DNA of 64,000 bases from Streptomyces sp. LBL (GCF_029893585.1 NZ_JARXYX010000008.1:62001-126000); one strand, 5' to 3'. Positions 33,328 to 42,501 are shown, counted from the first letter of the stretch. The notes: generated by a model from the letters alone, not told the origin. Numbers and translations: made by a program.

Positions 33328-33556
33328 TCAGCGGAGTGCCGGTCGTCCGCGTCAACCTGCCGGCATCAGCGCAATGCCCGTCGTCCGCGTCAACCTGCCC
33401 GCGTCAGCGCAATGCCCGTCGTCCGCGTCAACCTGCCGGCATCAGCGCAATGCCCGTCGTCCGCGTCAACCTGCCGGCATCAGCGCAATGCCCGTCGTCC
33501 GCGTCAACCTGCCCGCGTCAGCGCAGTGCCGGCTCGTCCAGCGTCAGCGTGCCCGC
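33328..33556. repeat. 38-bp tandem array derived from a gene's 3' end
   Basis: Five 38-bp units start at 33328, 33366, 33404, 33442 and 33480, each with TCAGCG followed by a core ending in CGTCAACCTGCC. A diverged sixth unit (33518-33556) is the end of the S66 peptidase coding sequence itself, its first three bases being the stop codon. Two sub-variants (CGGCA or CGCG at the unit end) alternate irregularly. No unique spacers. Confidence 0.9.
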
Positions 33557-34441
33557 GTCGGCGTCGAGTTCGGCGGCCGCACCGAAGGGGACCGTCGACG
33601 CCCCTTCGCAGTGCCCGAATCCGAACTCCTCCACGACGGGCACACCGAGCCCGCCGAGCCGGTCCGCCAGCAGCGCCCGGAGACCCTCGTACGCCTCGCA
33701 CCGCTCCCACGATCCCAGCAGTACCCCGCGCACGCCTTCGAGCCAGCCCGCGCGCAGGAGTTGGGTGAGATAGCGGTCCAGACGGTACGTCTCCTCGCCC
33801 ACGTCCTCCAGGCACAGCAGTCCGCCGCGCGCGCCTGGACGGGCGTGCGGGGTGCCGAGTTCGGCGGCGAGCAGGGACAGACAGCCGCCGAGGGTGACTC
33901 CCCTGGCCCGCCCGGGGACGAGGGCCACGCCGCCGGAGGTGATCGTGCGGACCGTCTCCGGGGCGAACAGGGTGGCCCTGAGGTGGTCCTGGGCCCGGGT
34001 GTTCTTGACGAAGTCGACGCCGGCCGCCATCGGCCCGTGCAGGGTGACCAGTCCGAGGCGGGTCGCGAAGGCCTCGTGCAGGGCGGTGATGTCGCTGAAC
34101 CCGACGAACACCTTCGGCCCGGCCGCCCGCATCGCCTCCCAGTCGAGCAGGTCGGCCATGCGCTGCGCTCCGTATCCGCCGCGTGCGCACAGCACGGCGT
34201 CCACGGCCGGGTCGCACCAGGCGTTCTGCAGATCGGCGGCCCGGTCGGCGTCCGTGCCCGCCAGGTAGCCGAACTCCCCGTGCCGGTCCAGCACATGGGG
34301 TGCCACCACCGGGTCGAGGTGCCAGCCGCGCAGCACGTCCAGGCCGGCCTGCAGCCGCTCCTCGGGCACGGGTCCGCTGGGCGCGACCACGGCCACCCGG
34401 GCGCCGGGAGCGAGGCGGAACGGCCGCTGGAGTTCCTTCAC
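33518..34441 (-). CDS. S66-family LD-carboxypeptidase
   Basis: 307 residues from GTG 34441, overlapping the S9-peptidase stop (GTGA). Motifs of the Ser-Glu-His carboxypeptidases that cut L,D bonds of murein tetrapeptides: VVAPSGPV at the start, CARGGYGAQR, nucleophile Ser in FVGFSDITALHE, Glu in CLEDVGE and His in GFGHCEG. No signal peptide, so it would act on imported or recycled peptides. Last of four overlapping or closely spaced peptidase genes; its 3' end has been amplified into the 38-bp array. Confidence 0.9.
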   Translation of the reverse strand: MKELQRPFRLAPGARVAVVAPSGPVPEERLQAGLDVLRGWHLDPVVAPHVLDRHGEFGYLAGTDADRAADLQNAWCDPAVDAVLCARGGYGAQRMADLLDWEAMRAAGPKVFVGFSDITALHEAFATRLGLVTLHGPMAAGVDFVKNTRAQDHLRATLFAPETVRTITSGGVALVPGRARGVTLGGCLSLLAAELGTPHARPGARGGLLCLEDVGEETYRLDRYLTQLLRAGWLEGVRGVLLGSWERCEAYEGLRALLADRLGGLGVPVVEEFGFGHCEGASTVPFGAAAELDADAGTLTLDEPALR

Positions 34442-36465
34442 TCGACGAGCTCCAAGGCTGGGACGGCGGGCGGATTCAGGCCGAACACCTGGGCGTACAG
34501 GGAGAGTTCGGACTCCAGTACCCGGACGGTGGTCTCCGCCCGCCGGAACCCGTGCCCCTCCCCCTCGAACGTGAGGTACGCGTGCGGCACCCCACGGCCC
34601 GCCATCCGGGCGAGGAAGCGCTCGCACTGGGCGGGCGGGCAGATCACGTCGTCCAGGCCCTGGAGCAGCAGGAAGGGTGCGGTGATCCGGTCGGCGTGCT
34701 CGCTGGGCGACCGCTGCGCGTACCGGCCGGGGACCTCGGTGTACGGACCGATGAGGGTCTCCAGGTAGCGCGACTCGAAGTCGTGGGTCTCCCCGCTGCC
34801 CCAGCCGGCCAGGTCGAGGACGGGGTAGAGGATCGTTCCGCAGGCGTAGACGTCGGTCGTGACGAGCGAGGCGGCCGCGGTCCAGCCGCCCGCGCTGCCG
34901 CCCCGGATGGCGAGCCGGTCGCGGTCGGCGGTGCCCTCGTCGGCGAGGGCCGTCGCGACGGCCGCGCAGTCCTCGACGTCCACCACGCCCCACTGCTCCC
35001 GCAGCAGGTTGCGGTACTCCCGGCCGTATCCGGCCGAGCCGCCGTAGTTGACCTCGGCGACCCCGATGCCCCGCGAGGTGAAGTAGGCGATCGCCAGGTC
35101 GAGGACGAGCGGCGCACGTCCGGTGGGGCCGCCGTGCGCCCACACCACGTACGGCGGCAGTTCCTCGCCGGGGGCCGCGCAGCCGGGGTGGTGCGGCGGG
35201 TAGATGTGGGCGCGGATCTCGCGGCCGGCCGGACCGGTGAAGGTGCGGATCTGCGGTTCGGGGTAGTACGCGGGGTCCACGGCGTCGTGGTGCGGGGCGC
35301 CGATCACCCGTGCCCGGCCGACGGGGGCGCCCTCGGGCGGGCCCGTTCGAGCCTGCGGGAGGGTGTCCAGTTCGACCACCTCGTACGCGCTGCGCGGACT
35401 GGCCCCCACGGCGAGGACCCGCCCCCCGTGCACGGCGAGGCTGGGCGCGAACTCGGTCCAGGGTCCCGCCGCGTCGACGAGTTCGCCCGTCTCCGGGTCG
35501 AGGACGCCGAGGGTGGTGGCGCCGCAGCCGTGGACGACCGCGATCAGACCGCTGTCCAGCGGGGCGAACCAGCGGTACCCGAGCTTCCACAGGGGGCCGC
35601 CGAACTCCTCCTCGCGCGGGGCGAGTGAAGCGAGATGGGGGTCCTCCCGCCCGAAGGGGGAGGGAGGCTCACCGTCGCGGTACAGGTTCCACCAGCCCGT
35701 ACGGTCGCTCGCGTACAGGAGCCGGCCGTCCGCCGACCACTCCACCTGCGCGAGGGACTCCTCCGGCCCGCCGGCCACCGTGCGCGCCGCGCGGAAGGTG
35801 CCGTCCGCACCGACCTCGGCGACGAGCAGTTCCGTGCCGTCCCACGGCATCCGCGGGTGGTCCCAGGCGAGCCAGGCGGCCTGCCGCCCGTCGGGCGAGA
35901 GCCGCGGGCCGGTGACGAAACGGTGCCGGTCGTCGCTGAGTTCGCGTACGCCGTCCCGGTCCTCGGCGGCCGAGCCATCCAGCGGTACGGCGGCCGGCAC
36001 CCGCCGTACGTCGTCGGGAGCGTCGCCGGTGAACTCCTCCAGTACGCACCACACTTCACCGCGTTCGAGACGCATCTGCGGGTCGACCCAGCGCAGTCCG
36101 CCACCCACCGGGGAGACAGGGGTGAGCGGGACGGGTTCGCCGCCCGGACGGTACCGGTACAGGCGCTGGTCGGCGAAGTGCACGAAGACGACGAGGGGTT
36201 CGCCGTCGACGATCGCGCCCGCCCAGGGCTGTCCGCCGTACTCGATGACCCGGCTGCGTACGTTCCACGGAGCGGGCAGCACCGACTCCCCAGTGCCGTC
36301 GGCGCACCGCCGCATCAGCGTCCGCCGGCCGCCCTCGGCGGGCCGGGGCTCGGTCCACCAGGCCTCGTCGCCGACGAAGCCGACGTACTCGGGGTCCCCG
36401 TCGTGCGCGGCGGCGAGGGCCGCGCCGATGGGCGAGGACCAGGAACCGTAGGCCAACGTCTGCAC
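34438..36465 (-). CDS. S9-family prolyl-oligopeptidase-like peptidase
   Basis: 675 residues. GTG 36465 (VQTLAYGSW) follows GGGGGACGA. An N-terminal beta-propeller (about 20-390) precedes an alpha/beta-hydrolase domain with nucleophile Ser524 in RGGSAGGWT, Asp in LQGLDDVICPP and His in GEGHGF. Such enzymes cut short peptides after particular residues; the propeller excludes proteins. Coupled to the LD-carboxypeptidase downstream and 16 bases from the M20 gene upstream. Confidence 0.9.
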   Translation of the reverse strand: MQTLAYGSWSSPIGAALAAAHDGDPEYVGFVGDEAWWTEPRPAEGGRRTLMRRCADGTGESVLPAPWNVRSRVIEYGGQPWAGAIVDGEPLVVFVHFADQRLYRYRPGGEPVPLTPVSPVGGGLRWVDPQMRLERGEVWCVLEEFTGDAPDDVRRVPAAVPLDGSAAEDRDGVRELSDDRHRFVTGPRLSPDGRQAAWLAWDHPRMPWDGTELLVAEVGADGTFRAARTVAGGPEESLAQVEWSADGRLLYASDRTGWWNLYRDGEPPSPFGREDPHLASLAPREEEFGGPLWKLGYRWFAPLDSGLIAVVHGCGATTLGVLDPETGELVDAAGPWTEFAPSLAVHGGRVLAVGASPRSAYEVVELDTLPQARTGPPEGAPVGRARVIGAPHHDAVDPAYYPEPQIRTFTGPAGREIRAHIYPPHHPGCAAPGEELPPYVVWAHGGPTGRAPLVLDLAIAYFTSRGIGVAEVNYGGSAGYGREYRNLLREQWGVVDVEDCAAVATALADEGTADRDRLAIRGGSAGGWTAAASLVTTDVYACGTILYPVLDLAGWGSGETHDFESRYLETLIGPYTEVPGRYAQRSPSEHADRITAPFLLLQGLDDVICPPAQCERFLARMAGRGVPHAYLTFEGEGHGFRRAETTVRVLESELSLYAQVFGLNPPAVPALELVE

Positions 36466-36481
36466 TTCGTCCCCCAGATGC

Positions 36482-37786
36482 CTAGGCGGTGCGCAGGAAG
36501 CGGTCCAGGACACGGACCCCGAAGTGGAGGGCCTCGACGGGCACCCGTTCGTCGACTCCGTGGAAGAGTGCCTGGTAGTCGTAGCCCGCCGGGAGCTTCA
36601 GCGGCGTGAAGCCGTAGCCGGTGATGCCGAGCCGCGAGAACTGCTTGGCGTCCGTGCCGCCGGACAGGCAGTACGGCACCACATGCCCCTCGGGCGCGAA
36701 CTCCTCGACAGCGGCCCGCATCCTCGCGTACGTCGGCGATTCCAGCGGCGCCTGGAGGGCGACCGACCGATGCTGGAACTCCCACTCCACGTCGGGCCCG
36801 GTGAGCCGGTCGAGGGTCGCCCGGAACTCGTCCTCGGCGCCGAAGAGATACCGCCCGTCCACGTACGCCACGGCCTCGCCCGGAATCACGTTGACCTTGT
36901 AACCGGCGTCCAGCATGGTCGGGTTGGCGCTGTTGCGGACGGTGGACTCGACGAGCTTCGCCGCCGGTCCCAGCTTGCCCAGGAGCGCGTCCACGTCGTC
37001 GAGGTCGGCCTCGATGCCGTGGAGCGCGGCGAGTTCGGTGAGCGAGGCGCGCACGGTCGGGGTGAGCTTCAGCGGCCACTGGTGCTCGCCGATGCGGGCG
37101 ACGGCGGCGGCGAGCCGGGTGACGGCGTTCTCCCGGTTCGCCTTGGATCCATGGCCGGCGCGACCGCCGGCGGTGAGCTTCAGCCAGGCGGTGCCGCGCT
37201 CGCCGGCCGCGATCGGGTACAGCTCCCGCCCGCTGCCGTCGTGGAAGGTGAACGCCCCCGACTCGCTGACGCCCTCCGTGCAGCCCTCGAACAGCCCGGG
37301 ATGCTCGTCGGCCAGGAACCCGGAGCCGTCCTCGGCGCTGGCCTCCTCGTCGGCGGTGAACGCGACGACGAGGTCCCGCCTGGGCCGTACCCCCTCCCGC
37401 GCCCAGCCACGGACGACGGCGAGGATCATCGCGTCCATGTTCTTCATGTCGACCGCGCCCCGCCCCCACACGACGCCGTCGCGGATCTCGCCGGAGAAGG
37501 GGTGCACACTCCAGTCCCGGGCCTCGGCGGGCACCACGTCCAGGTGACCGTGGAGCAGCAGCGCGTCCGCCGACGGGTCGGTGCCCTCGATCCGGGCGAC
37601 GACGTTCGTACGGCCCTTGGTGCGTTCGAGGAGGGTGGGCTCCAGGCCCGCCTCGGCGAGCCGCGCGGCGGCGTACTCGGCGGCGGGGCGCTCCTGACCG
37701 TCACCGCCGCCACGGTTGGTGGTGTCGATGCGGATGAGGTCCGAGGTGAACTCGACGACCTCGTCCAGGGCCGGCTGGTCAGCCAT
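36482..37786 (-). CDS. M20-family metallopeptidase (dipeptidase/deacylase)
   Basis: 434 residues, ATG with GGAGGAG upstream. Di-metal site: LLLHGHLDVVP (His/Asp), GRGAVDMKN (bridging Asp), FTADEEASAE (Glu pair); the C-terminal GGTDAKQFSRLG completes the fold, with a dimerisation domain between. It removes residues from short peptides or N-acyl amino acids. Its start overlaps the end of the M55 gene by 8 bases. Confidence 0.9.
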   Translation of the reverse strand: MADQPALDEVVEFTSDLIRIDTTNRGGGDGQERPAAEYAAARLAEAGLEPTLLERTKGRTNVVARIEGTDPSADALLLHGHLDVVPAEARDWSVHPFSGEIRDGVVWGRGAVDMKNMDAMILAVVRGWAREGVRPRRDLVVAFTADEEASAEDGSGFLADEHPGLFEGCTEGVSESGAFTFHDGSGRELYPIAAGERGTAWLKLTAGGRAGHGSKANRENAVTRLAAAVARIGEHQWPLKLTPTVRASLTELAALHGIEADLDDVDALLGKLGPAAKLVESTVRNSANPTMLDAGYKVNVIPGEAVAYVDGRYLFGAEDEFRATLDRLTGPDVEWEFQHRSVALQAPLESPTYARMRAAVEEFAPEGHVVPYCLSGGTDAKQFSRLGITGYGFTPLKLPAGYDYQALFHGVDERVPVEALHFGVRVLDRFLRTA

Positions 37787-38612
37787 ACTGCTCCTCCACG
37801 GCAGCCGAGACGATCGTGGTCACCGCCTTGAAGGTGCGGATCCCGTCATACATGGTGTCACTCGTGTACGCCACCTTCCGTTCACCGGTCCGGGCCACGC
37901 CGGGCACGACGGTGGCGGCCATCGCCAGGTGTTCGGCGTCGAATTCCAGCGCGATGGTGAACGGCCCGCCCCGCACCGGTTCCTGACGGACCGCCAGGGA
38001 TGCGGCCGCCTTCGCCGCGGCGCGGATCTCGGCGGCGGTCCTGGCGGGGGTACGGCACACCGCCGCGTACCGCGACACATGGTCCTTGACGGCGACCTTC
38101 AGCGCCTCGGGGGCGTAGCCGAGCGCGTCCTCGCAGGCCACGTCGTCGCCGGTGACCAGGATGACGGGCACGCCGTACTCGGCGACGACGTGCGCGTTGA
38201 GCAGGCCCTCGCTCGCCCGTACGTCGTTCAGCCAGACCCCGGTGATGGAGTTGGCGAGGTAGGTGTGCGCGAGGACGCCCTCCATGCCGGCGCCCGCGTG
38301 GTAGCCGACGAAGGCGATGCCGTCCACGTCGCCGTGCTGCACGCCCTCGACCATGGACAGCGACTTGTGGCGGCCGGTGAGCATCTCGGTCCGCTCGTCG
38401 AGCTGCTCGAGAAGCAGGTTGCGCATGGTCGAGTGGGCCTCGTTGACGAGGATGTCGTCGGCGCCCCCGTCGAAGAACCCCCGGACGGCGGCGTCGACGT
38501 CCGAGGTGAACATCGACCGGCACCGCTCCCACTGCGGGGTCCCCGGCAGCACGTCGGCCGGCCAGGTCACCCCGGTGGCGCCCTCCATGTCGGCGCTGAT
38601 CAGGATCTTCAT
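37779..38612 (-). CDS. M55-family D-aminopeptidase (DppA-like)
   Basis: 277 residues, MKILISADMEGATGV (Asp and Glu metal ligands in the first strand), then NEAHSTMRN, VGYHAGAG and the central GDD region, all matching DppA-type zinc D-aminopeptidases that release N-terminal D-Ala or D-Ser. ATG 38612 has no ribosome binding site but TAACGT lies eight bases upstream, so transcription may start at the ATG. First gene of the four-peptidase operon. Confidence 0.9.
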   Translation of the reverse strand: MKILISADMEGATGVTWPADVLPGTPQWERCRSMFTSDVDAAVRGFFDGGADDILVNEAHSTMRNLLLEQLDERTEMLTGRHKSLSMVEGVQHGDVDGIAFVGYHAGAGMEGVLAHTYLANSITGVWLNDVRASEGLLNAHVVAEYGVPVILVTGDDVACEDALGYAPEALKVAVKDHVSRYAAVCRTPARTAAEIRAAAKAAASLAVRQEPVRGGPFTIALEFDAEHLAMAATVVPGVARTGERKVAYTSDTMYDGIRTFKAVTTIVSAAVEEQYG

Positions 38613-38695
38613 GCTGCGCCACGTTACGCGCCGCCGGCGGAACCGGCCAGGAAGCACGGAAACCGCGCGGCTCGCTTCGTGTGGAGCCGTCGGCC

Positions 38696-38767
38696 CGGAT
38701 CAGATGGCCGGATCAGATGGCCGGATCAGATGGCCCGGGTCACATGGCGCGGGTCACATGGCGCGGC
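38696..38767. repeat. 13-14 bp tandem array across a stop codon
   Basis: Five units anchored on TCA at 38700, 38713, 38726, 38740 and 38754; the last is the stop codon of the methyltransferase. Two variants: GGATCAGATGGCC and GGGTCACATGGCGC. Every unit carries an additional stop on the minus strand. Confidence 0.85.
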
Positions 38768-39479
38768 CCGCCACCAGCCACCTCGACGGCAGTTCGATCC
38801 GGGTGCCGTCGGGCCGGTGCTCCGTGGTGGTGAGCGGAAGTGCGCCGCTCGCCAGGACGGTCAGCCCGGCCGCGTTCAGGTATCCGGGTATCGCGTCGTC
38901 GGCGACCTCGCCGGGCGCGATGCCGTGCCGGAAGACCGGGGCCAGTTTGGGCGGCGGGCCCTCGGCGCTCTGCGCCAGGCCGAGCAGGACGGGTTTGGCG
39001 TCCTCGGACAGCTCGACGAGGAAAGCCCGGCCGCGCTCTCCGACGAGCGCGGCGATCCCGTCCACCAGCGGCTGCCGGTCCTCGGGGCCGGCCTGGTGCA
39101 GTACGCCCCGCATGTACACGTTGGCGTCGCCGAGTTCCGCGTGCAGGGTCTCCACCGCGCCCTTTCCTACGGCGTCCAGCAGTCGGTACGTCGCCTGTCC
39201 CGCCGGGTCGGCGTGCCGGGCGTGGTCGAGGGCGGCGGCGGAGATGTCGGCGCCGATGACCTGGGGGAAGCGGTCGGCGAGGAAGCGGGTCTGGGTGCCG
39301 TTGCCGCAGCCGAGGTCCACCATCGGCAGGCCGTGGTCGGCCAGGTGAGGTTCGAAGAGGGCGAGATGGGCACCGGCGGTCAGCGCCGGCTCCGCGTCCC
39401 AGAACACGGCCCCCTGCTCGCCGGGAGCCTCACGCCAGAAGCCCTCCCAGGCCTCCCGGTTCCCGCTCTTCACGCTCAT
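38754..39479 (-). CDS. SAM-dependent methyltransferase
   Basis: 241 residues from MSVKSGNREAWEGFW (ATG 39479, GGGGAG six bases upstream). Motif I is MVDLGCGNGTQTRFLAD (about 53-69), then IGADISAAAL for the adenosine ribose. The rest is a class I fold with an unusual C-terminal beta region. Its last residues, GRAM, are the unit of a tandem array that continues past the stop. Substrate unknown. Confidence 0.85.
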   Translation of the reverse strand: MSVKSGNREAWEGFWREAPGEQGAVFWDAEPALTAGAHLALFEPHLADHGLPMVDLGCGNGTQTRFLADRFPQVIGADISAAALDHARHADPAGQATYRLLDAVGKGAVETLHAELGDANVYMRGVLHQAGPEDRQPLVDGIAALVGERGRAFLVELSEDAKPVLLGLAQSAEGPPPKLAPVFRHGIAPGEVADDAIPGYLNAAGLTVLASGALPLTTTEHRPDGTRIELPSRWLVAGRAM

Positions 39480-39616
39480 GACCAACTCCCCAGGATGCGC
39501 AGGCCGCCCGCCGCGAGTGACGGGCCAGTACGGTGTATCGCGCCCTGCGCACGCTCACAAGCGCCCGGCGCATTCCTTCACGGCTCATGCGAAAGGAGTG
39601 CGCCGGAGTGCGCTCG

Positions 39617-39722
39617 GTACACCTTGTGCACCCATGCGTCCCGTACGCGTTCTGCACCCATGCGTCCCGTACACCTTGTGCACCCCCTGCGTCTCGTACA
39701 CCCCGTACACCCCGTACACCCT
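39617..39722. repeat. 26-bp and 9-bp tandem arrays
   Basis: Units beginning GTAC at 39617, 39643, 39669 and 39696 (about 26-bp period, sharing TGCACCCATGCGTCCC), followed by 9-bp units at 39696, 39705 and 39714. Upstream of the methyltransferase and beyond the phosphatase gene end; no coding signal. Confidence 0.8.
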
Positions 39723-39760
39723 GTGCGCTGTTCGCGCCGTGAGCCCGGCGCGCCGCGGGT

Positions 39761-39836
39761 GCCCAGCGCCGCGGCGGTGCCAGCACCGCGGCAGCCTCAG
39801 CGCCGCGGCAGCCTCAGCGCCGCGGCAGCCTCAGTT
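39761..39836. repeat. 17-bp tandem array across a stop codon
   Basis: The unit CTCAGCGCCGCGGCAGC occurs at 39796 and 39813, with diverged copies on both sides (about 39761-39795, and into coding at 39830). The stop codon TCA 39814-39816 of the phosphatase gene lies inside a unit. Confidence 0.85.
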
Positions 39837-42318
39837 CGAACCACACGGTCTTGCCGGCCTTGGTCCGGCTGGTGCCCCACTCGCGCGCGAGGGTGCTGAC
39901 CAACCGCAGACCGCGTCCGATCTCGTCACCGGGACCGGTGTCCAGCAGGGTCGGCAGGTCATGGTCGTCGTCGTCCACTTCGCACAGCAGGGTGTCGCCG
40001 CGCACCAGACGCAGCTCGACGGGCCGGCTGTGGGAGTGCCGTACGGCGTTGGTGACGAGTTCGCTGACCATGAGCTCGGCGGGATCGGCCAGCCTGGCAA
40101 GCCCCCACTCGTGAAGTTGCTCGCGCACCACCGCACGGGCCCGGCCGACCTCGGCCGGGGCGAGAGGCAACCGCCACTCGGCGACGTCGTCGGGCTCGAT
40201 GCCGTTGAGGCGGGCCATCAGCAGGGCCACGTCGTCCTTGCGGCCACCCCGGGTGTTGAGGGCACGGATGATGGTGTCGCAGGCGTCGTCCATGGAGGCG
40301 GCCGGATGCGCGGCGGACTCGCACAGGGTGGCGAGTCCCACGCCGATGTCCTCGCCGCGCACCTCGACCAGCCCGTCCGTGCACATCACGAGCCGGTCGC
40401 CGGGCTCCACCCGCACCCGCACCGCCTCGAAGGGCACCCCGCCGACACCGATGGGCGCGCCTGAGGGCAGGTCGAGCAGTTCGCCGGCGCCGTTCCCGGC
40501 CCGCACCAGGACGGGCGGGATGTGCCCGGCGTTGGCGAGCAGCAGTTCGCTCGCGATCGGGTCGTAGACGGCGTAGAGACAGGTCGCGAGGTAGGTGTCG
40601 CCGAGGCGCTGGGCAAGGTCGTCCAGGTTGCGCAGCAGTTGGGCGGGCGGCAGGTCGAGGGCGGCCATGGTCTGGACGGCCGTACGCAACTGGCCCATCA
40701 TGGCGGCCGAGTTGAGGCCGTGTCCCATGACGTCTCCGACGACGAGGGCGGTGCGGGCGCCGGGCAGTTTCACGGCGTCGAACCAGTCGCCGCCGACCCT
40801 GCCGAGGAGCGTGCCGGGCAGGTAGCGGGTGGCGACGTCGCAGCCCGCCATGCGCGGCGGGATGTGCGGCAGCATGCTGTCCTGGAGGGTCTCGGCGACG
40901 CTCTCCTGGTAGGTGTACATGCGCGCGTTGTCGAGCACGAGACCCGCGCGGGCGGCGAGTTCGGCGCCGGTCACCCGGTCCATGTCGTTGAACTCGACGC
41001 GCTCCGGGTGGCGCAGCAGGATCATGAAGCCGAGGACCACGTTGCGGGCCTTGAGGGGCACGATCAGCATGGAGCGGTTGGTGATGAGGGGCCGGATGTC
41101 CCGCTTCTCGAACTGCGAGGCGATGGCGTGTCCCATCTCCTCGCTGATGCGCGGCACGAGCACGGGTTCGCCGCTGGTCATGCACTGGAAGAACGGGGTG
41201 TGCGCCGGGAACGGCATGGCCTCGCCGACCGGTACGACGTCGTCCCAGCGGCCGGGTTCGTCGGTGTGTTCGAGGGCGACCCGGTGCCACATGGTGGTGG
41301 TGTCCGGCACGCCTTCCGGGAAGCCCTCGCCGGCGACGACCTGTTCGCGCAGATAAGTGCCGGCCACGTCGGTGAAGCGGGGCACCACCGCCTTGCTGAC
41401 CTCGCCGATGGTCCGGGACAGGTCGAGCGAGGTGCCGATGCGTCCGCTGACCTCGTTGAGGAACTCCAGGCGTTCGCGTACGGCGGCGTACTCGAGGTCC
41501 TCGGCCTCGTCGGCGAGGTCCCGCGGCAGGGGTTCGCCGGCCGCGACGGCGCGCGCCGTCCGTTCACGGCGGGCCTTGCGCTCGGCACGCCGGGCCACAC
41601 CCCAGTCCGGGGTCACCGGGACCCGGTCGTTCTGACTGAACTCCAGTACGGGATAGCCCAGTTCGAGGATCTGCGCGACGATGCGGGCGCTGTCGTCGAC
41701 GCTCATGCTGGGCAGAATCTCGGGGAGCCGCCGGGCCAGTTCCTCGGCGCCGGGGAACTCGGTGTGCAGCGCGAAGGCGGGGGCGATCCGCTCGACGGTC
41801 ATGCCCTCGTCCGGGTCGCGCTGCCGGAGCCCGTCCGCGTCCGCGGCGAGGACGAGCAGCCGCTCCCGCCCGGGGCCGGCCAACGGGTAGGCCCACCACA
41901 GGACATCGGCCCTCCCCCGCCCCGCGGACGGGGCCGTCCCCGTCTCGCCGCGCTCACGGTCGGACTCGGACACGGTGAGCCGGGCGCGGCCCGCGGCCGG
42001 GTAGGCCAGCTGCCCGCCGAGGGACGACTCAAGGCCGGGGCCGAGGCCGTCGTAGGTCCCGTACGACCCGTAGACCGCGCCCTCGTCCGTCTCGGGCAGT
42101 GCTCCGGAGACGGGCAGCAGATCGACCACCGGCCGGCCGATCGCCCCCTCCTTGGCGACGGCGAACAGGCGTCGGGCGCCGGTGCTCCAGTGGGACACCA
42201 GTCCGTCGCGGTCCACCACGACGACGGCCAGCGGGATGCGCCCGGCCGCGGCCGGTTCCGCCGCGCCGGTCCCAGCTTCGGGGCTGGGAAATGTGTCTTT
42301 GTCGGTGCCACGGTCCAT
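39814..42318 (-). CDS. PAS-GAF-PP2C phosphatase with ATP-binding kinase domain
   Basis: 834 residues from MDRGTDKDTFPSPE (ATG 42318, AGAGGATC upstream). Domains in order: PAS (about 28-165), linker, GAF (about 330-480; GFMILLRHPERVEF), SpoIIE/RsbU-type PP2C (about 500-700; GGDWFDAVKLPGART, VGDVMGHG, CTDGLVEVRG with metal-binding Asp) and a C-terminal anti-sigma-type HATPase (about 710-834; SELVTNAVRHS, GRGLRLVSTLA). This is the actinobacterial switch that both dephosphorylates anti-anti-sigma factors and can phosphorylate them. It probably senses a signal through PAS/GAF and acts on a SigB/F-like sigma factor. Confidence 0.93.
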   Translation of the reverse strand: MDRGTDKDTFPSPEAGTGAAEPAAAGRIPLAVVVVDRDGLVSHWSTGARRLFAVAKEGAIGRPVVDLLPVSGALPETDEGAVYGSYGTYDGLGPGLESSLGGQLAYPAAGRARLTVSESDRERGETGTAPSAGRGRADVLWWAYPLAGPGRERLLVLAADADGLRQRDPDEGMTVERIAPAFALHTEFPGAEELARRLPEILPSMSVDDSARIVAQILELGYPVLEFSQNDRVPVTPDWGVARRAERKARRERTARAVAAGEPLPRDLADEAEDLEYAAVRERLEFLNEVSGRIGTSLDLSRTIGEVSKAVVPRFTDVAGTYLREQVVAGEGFPEGVPDTTTMWHRVALEHTDEPGRWDDVVPVGEAMPFPAHTPFFQCMTSGEPVLVPRISEEMGHAIASQFEKRDIRPLITNRSMLIVPLKARNVVLGFMILLRHPERVEFNDMDRVTGAELAARAGLVLDNARMYTYQESVAETLQDSMLPHIPPRMAGCDVATRYLPGTLLGRVGGDWFDAVKLPGARTALVVGDVMGHGLNSAAMMGQLRTAVQTMAALDLPPAQLLRNLDDLAQRLGDTYLATCLYAVYDPIASELLLANAGHIPPVLVRAGNGAGELLDLPSGAPIGVGGVPFEAVRVRVEPGDRLVMCTDGLVEVRGEDIGVGLATLCESAAHPAASMDDACDTIIRALNTRGGRKDDVALLMARLNGIEPDDVAEWRLPLAPAEVGRARAVVREQLHEWGLARLADPAELMVSELVTNAVRHSHSRPVELRLVRGDTLLCEVDDDDHDLPTLLDTGPGDEIGRGLRLVSTLAREWGTSRTKAGKTVWFELRLPRR

Positions 42319-42501
42319 GGCCCGGATCCTCTTTCCCCACGGCTCCGCAAGATCTGTGCTGCCGTCACCACCGTACGGCGTCGGTCGGTCACGATGTGCG
42401 GCAACAAGGGAATCGACCGCTCGGACTCGCACCAGCGCACGCCCCCGCGCGCCCGCGCTGACCAGGGGCGATGGCCACGAACCGGGGTTTCTGAGGGATT
42501 T

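Noticed and set aside
33328..33556. Possible CRISPR array
   Set aside because: Repeats are directly adjacent with no unique spacers, no cas genes are present, and the unit derives from a gene end.
33336..33773. Plus-strand repeat protein (RVNLPASAQCPSS repeats)
   Set aside because: Translation of the 38-bp array read against the LD-carboxypeptidase; the 38-bp period breaks the frame each unit, and no ribosome binding site exists.
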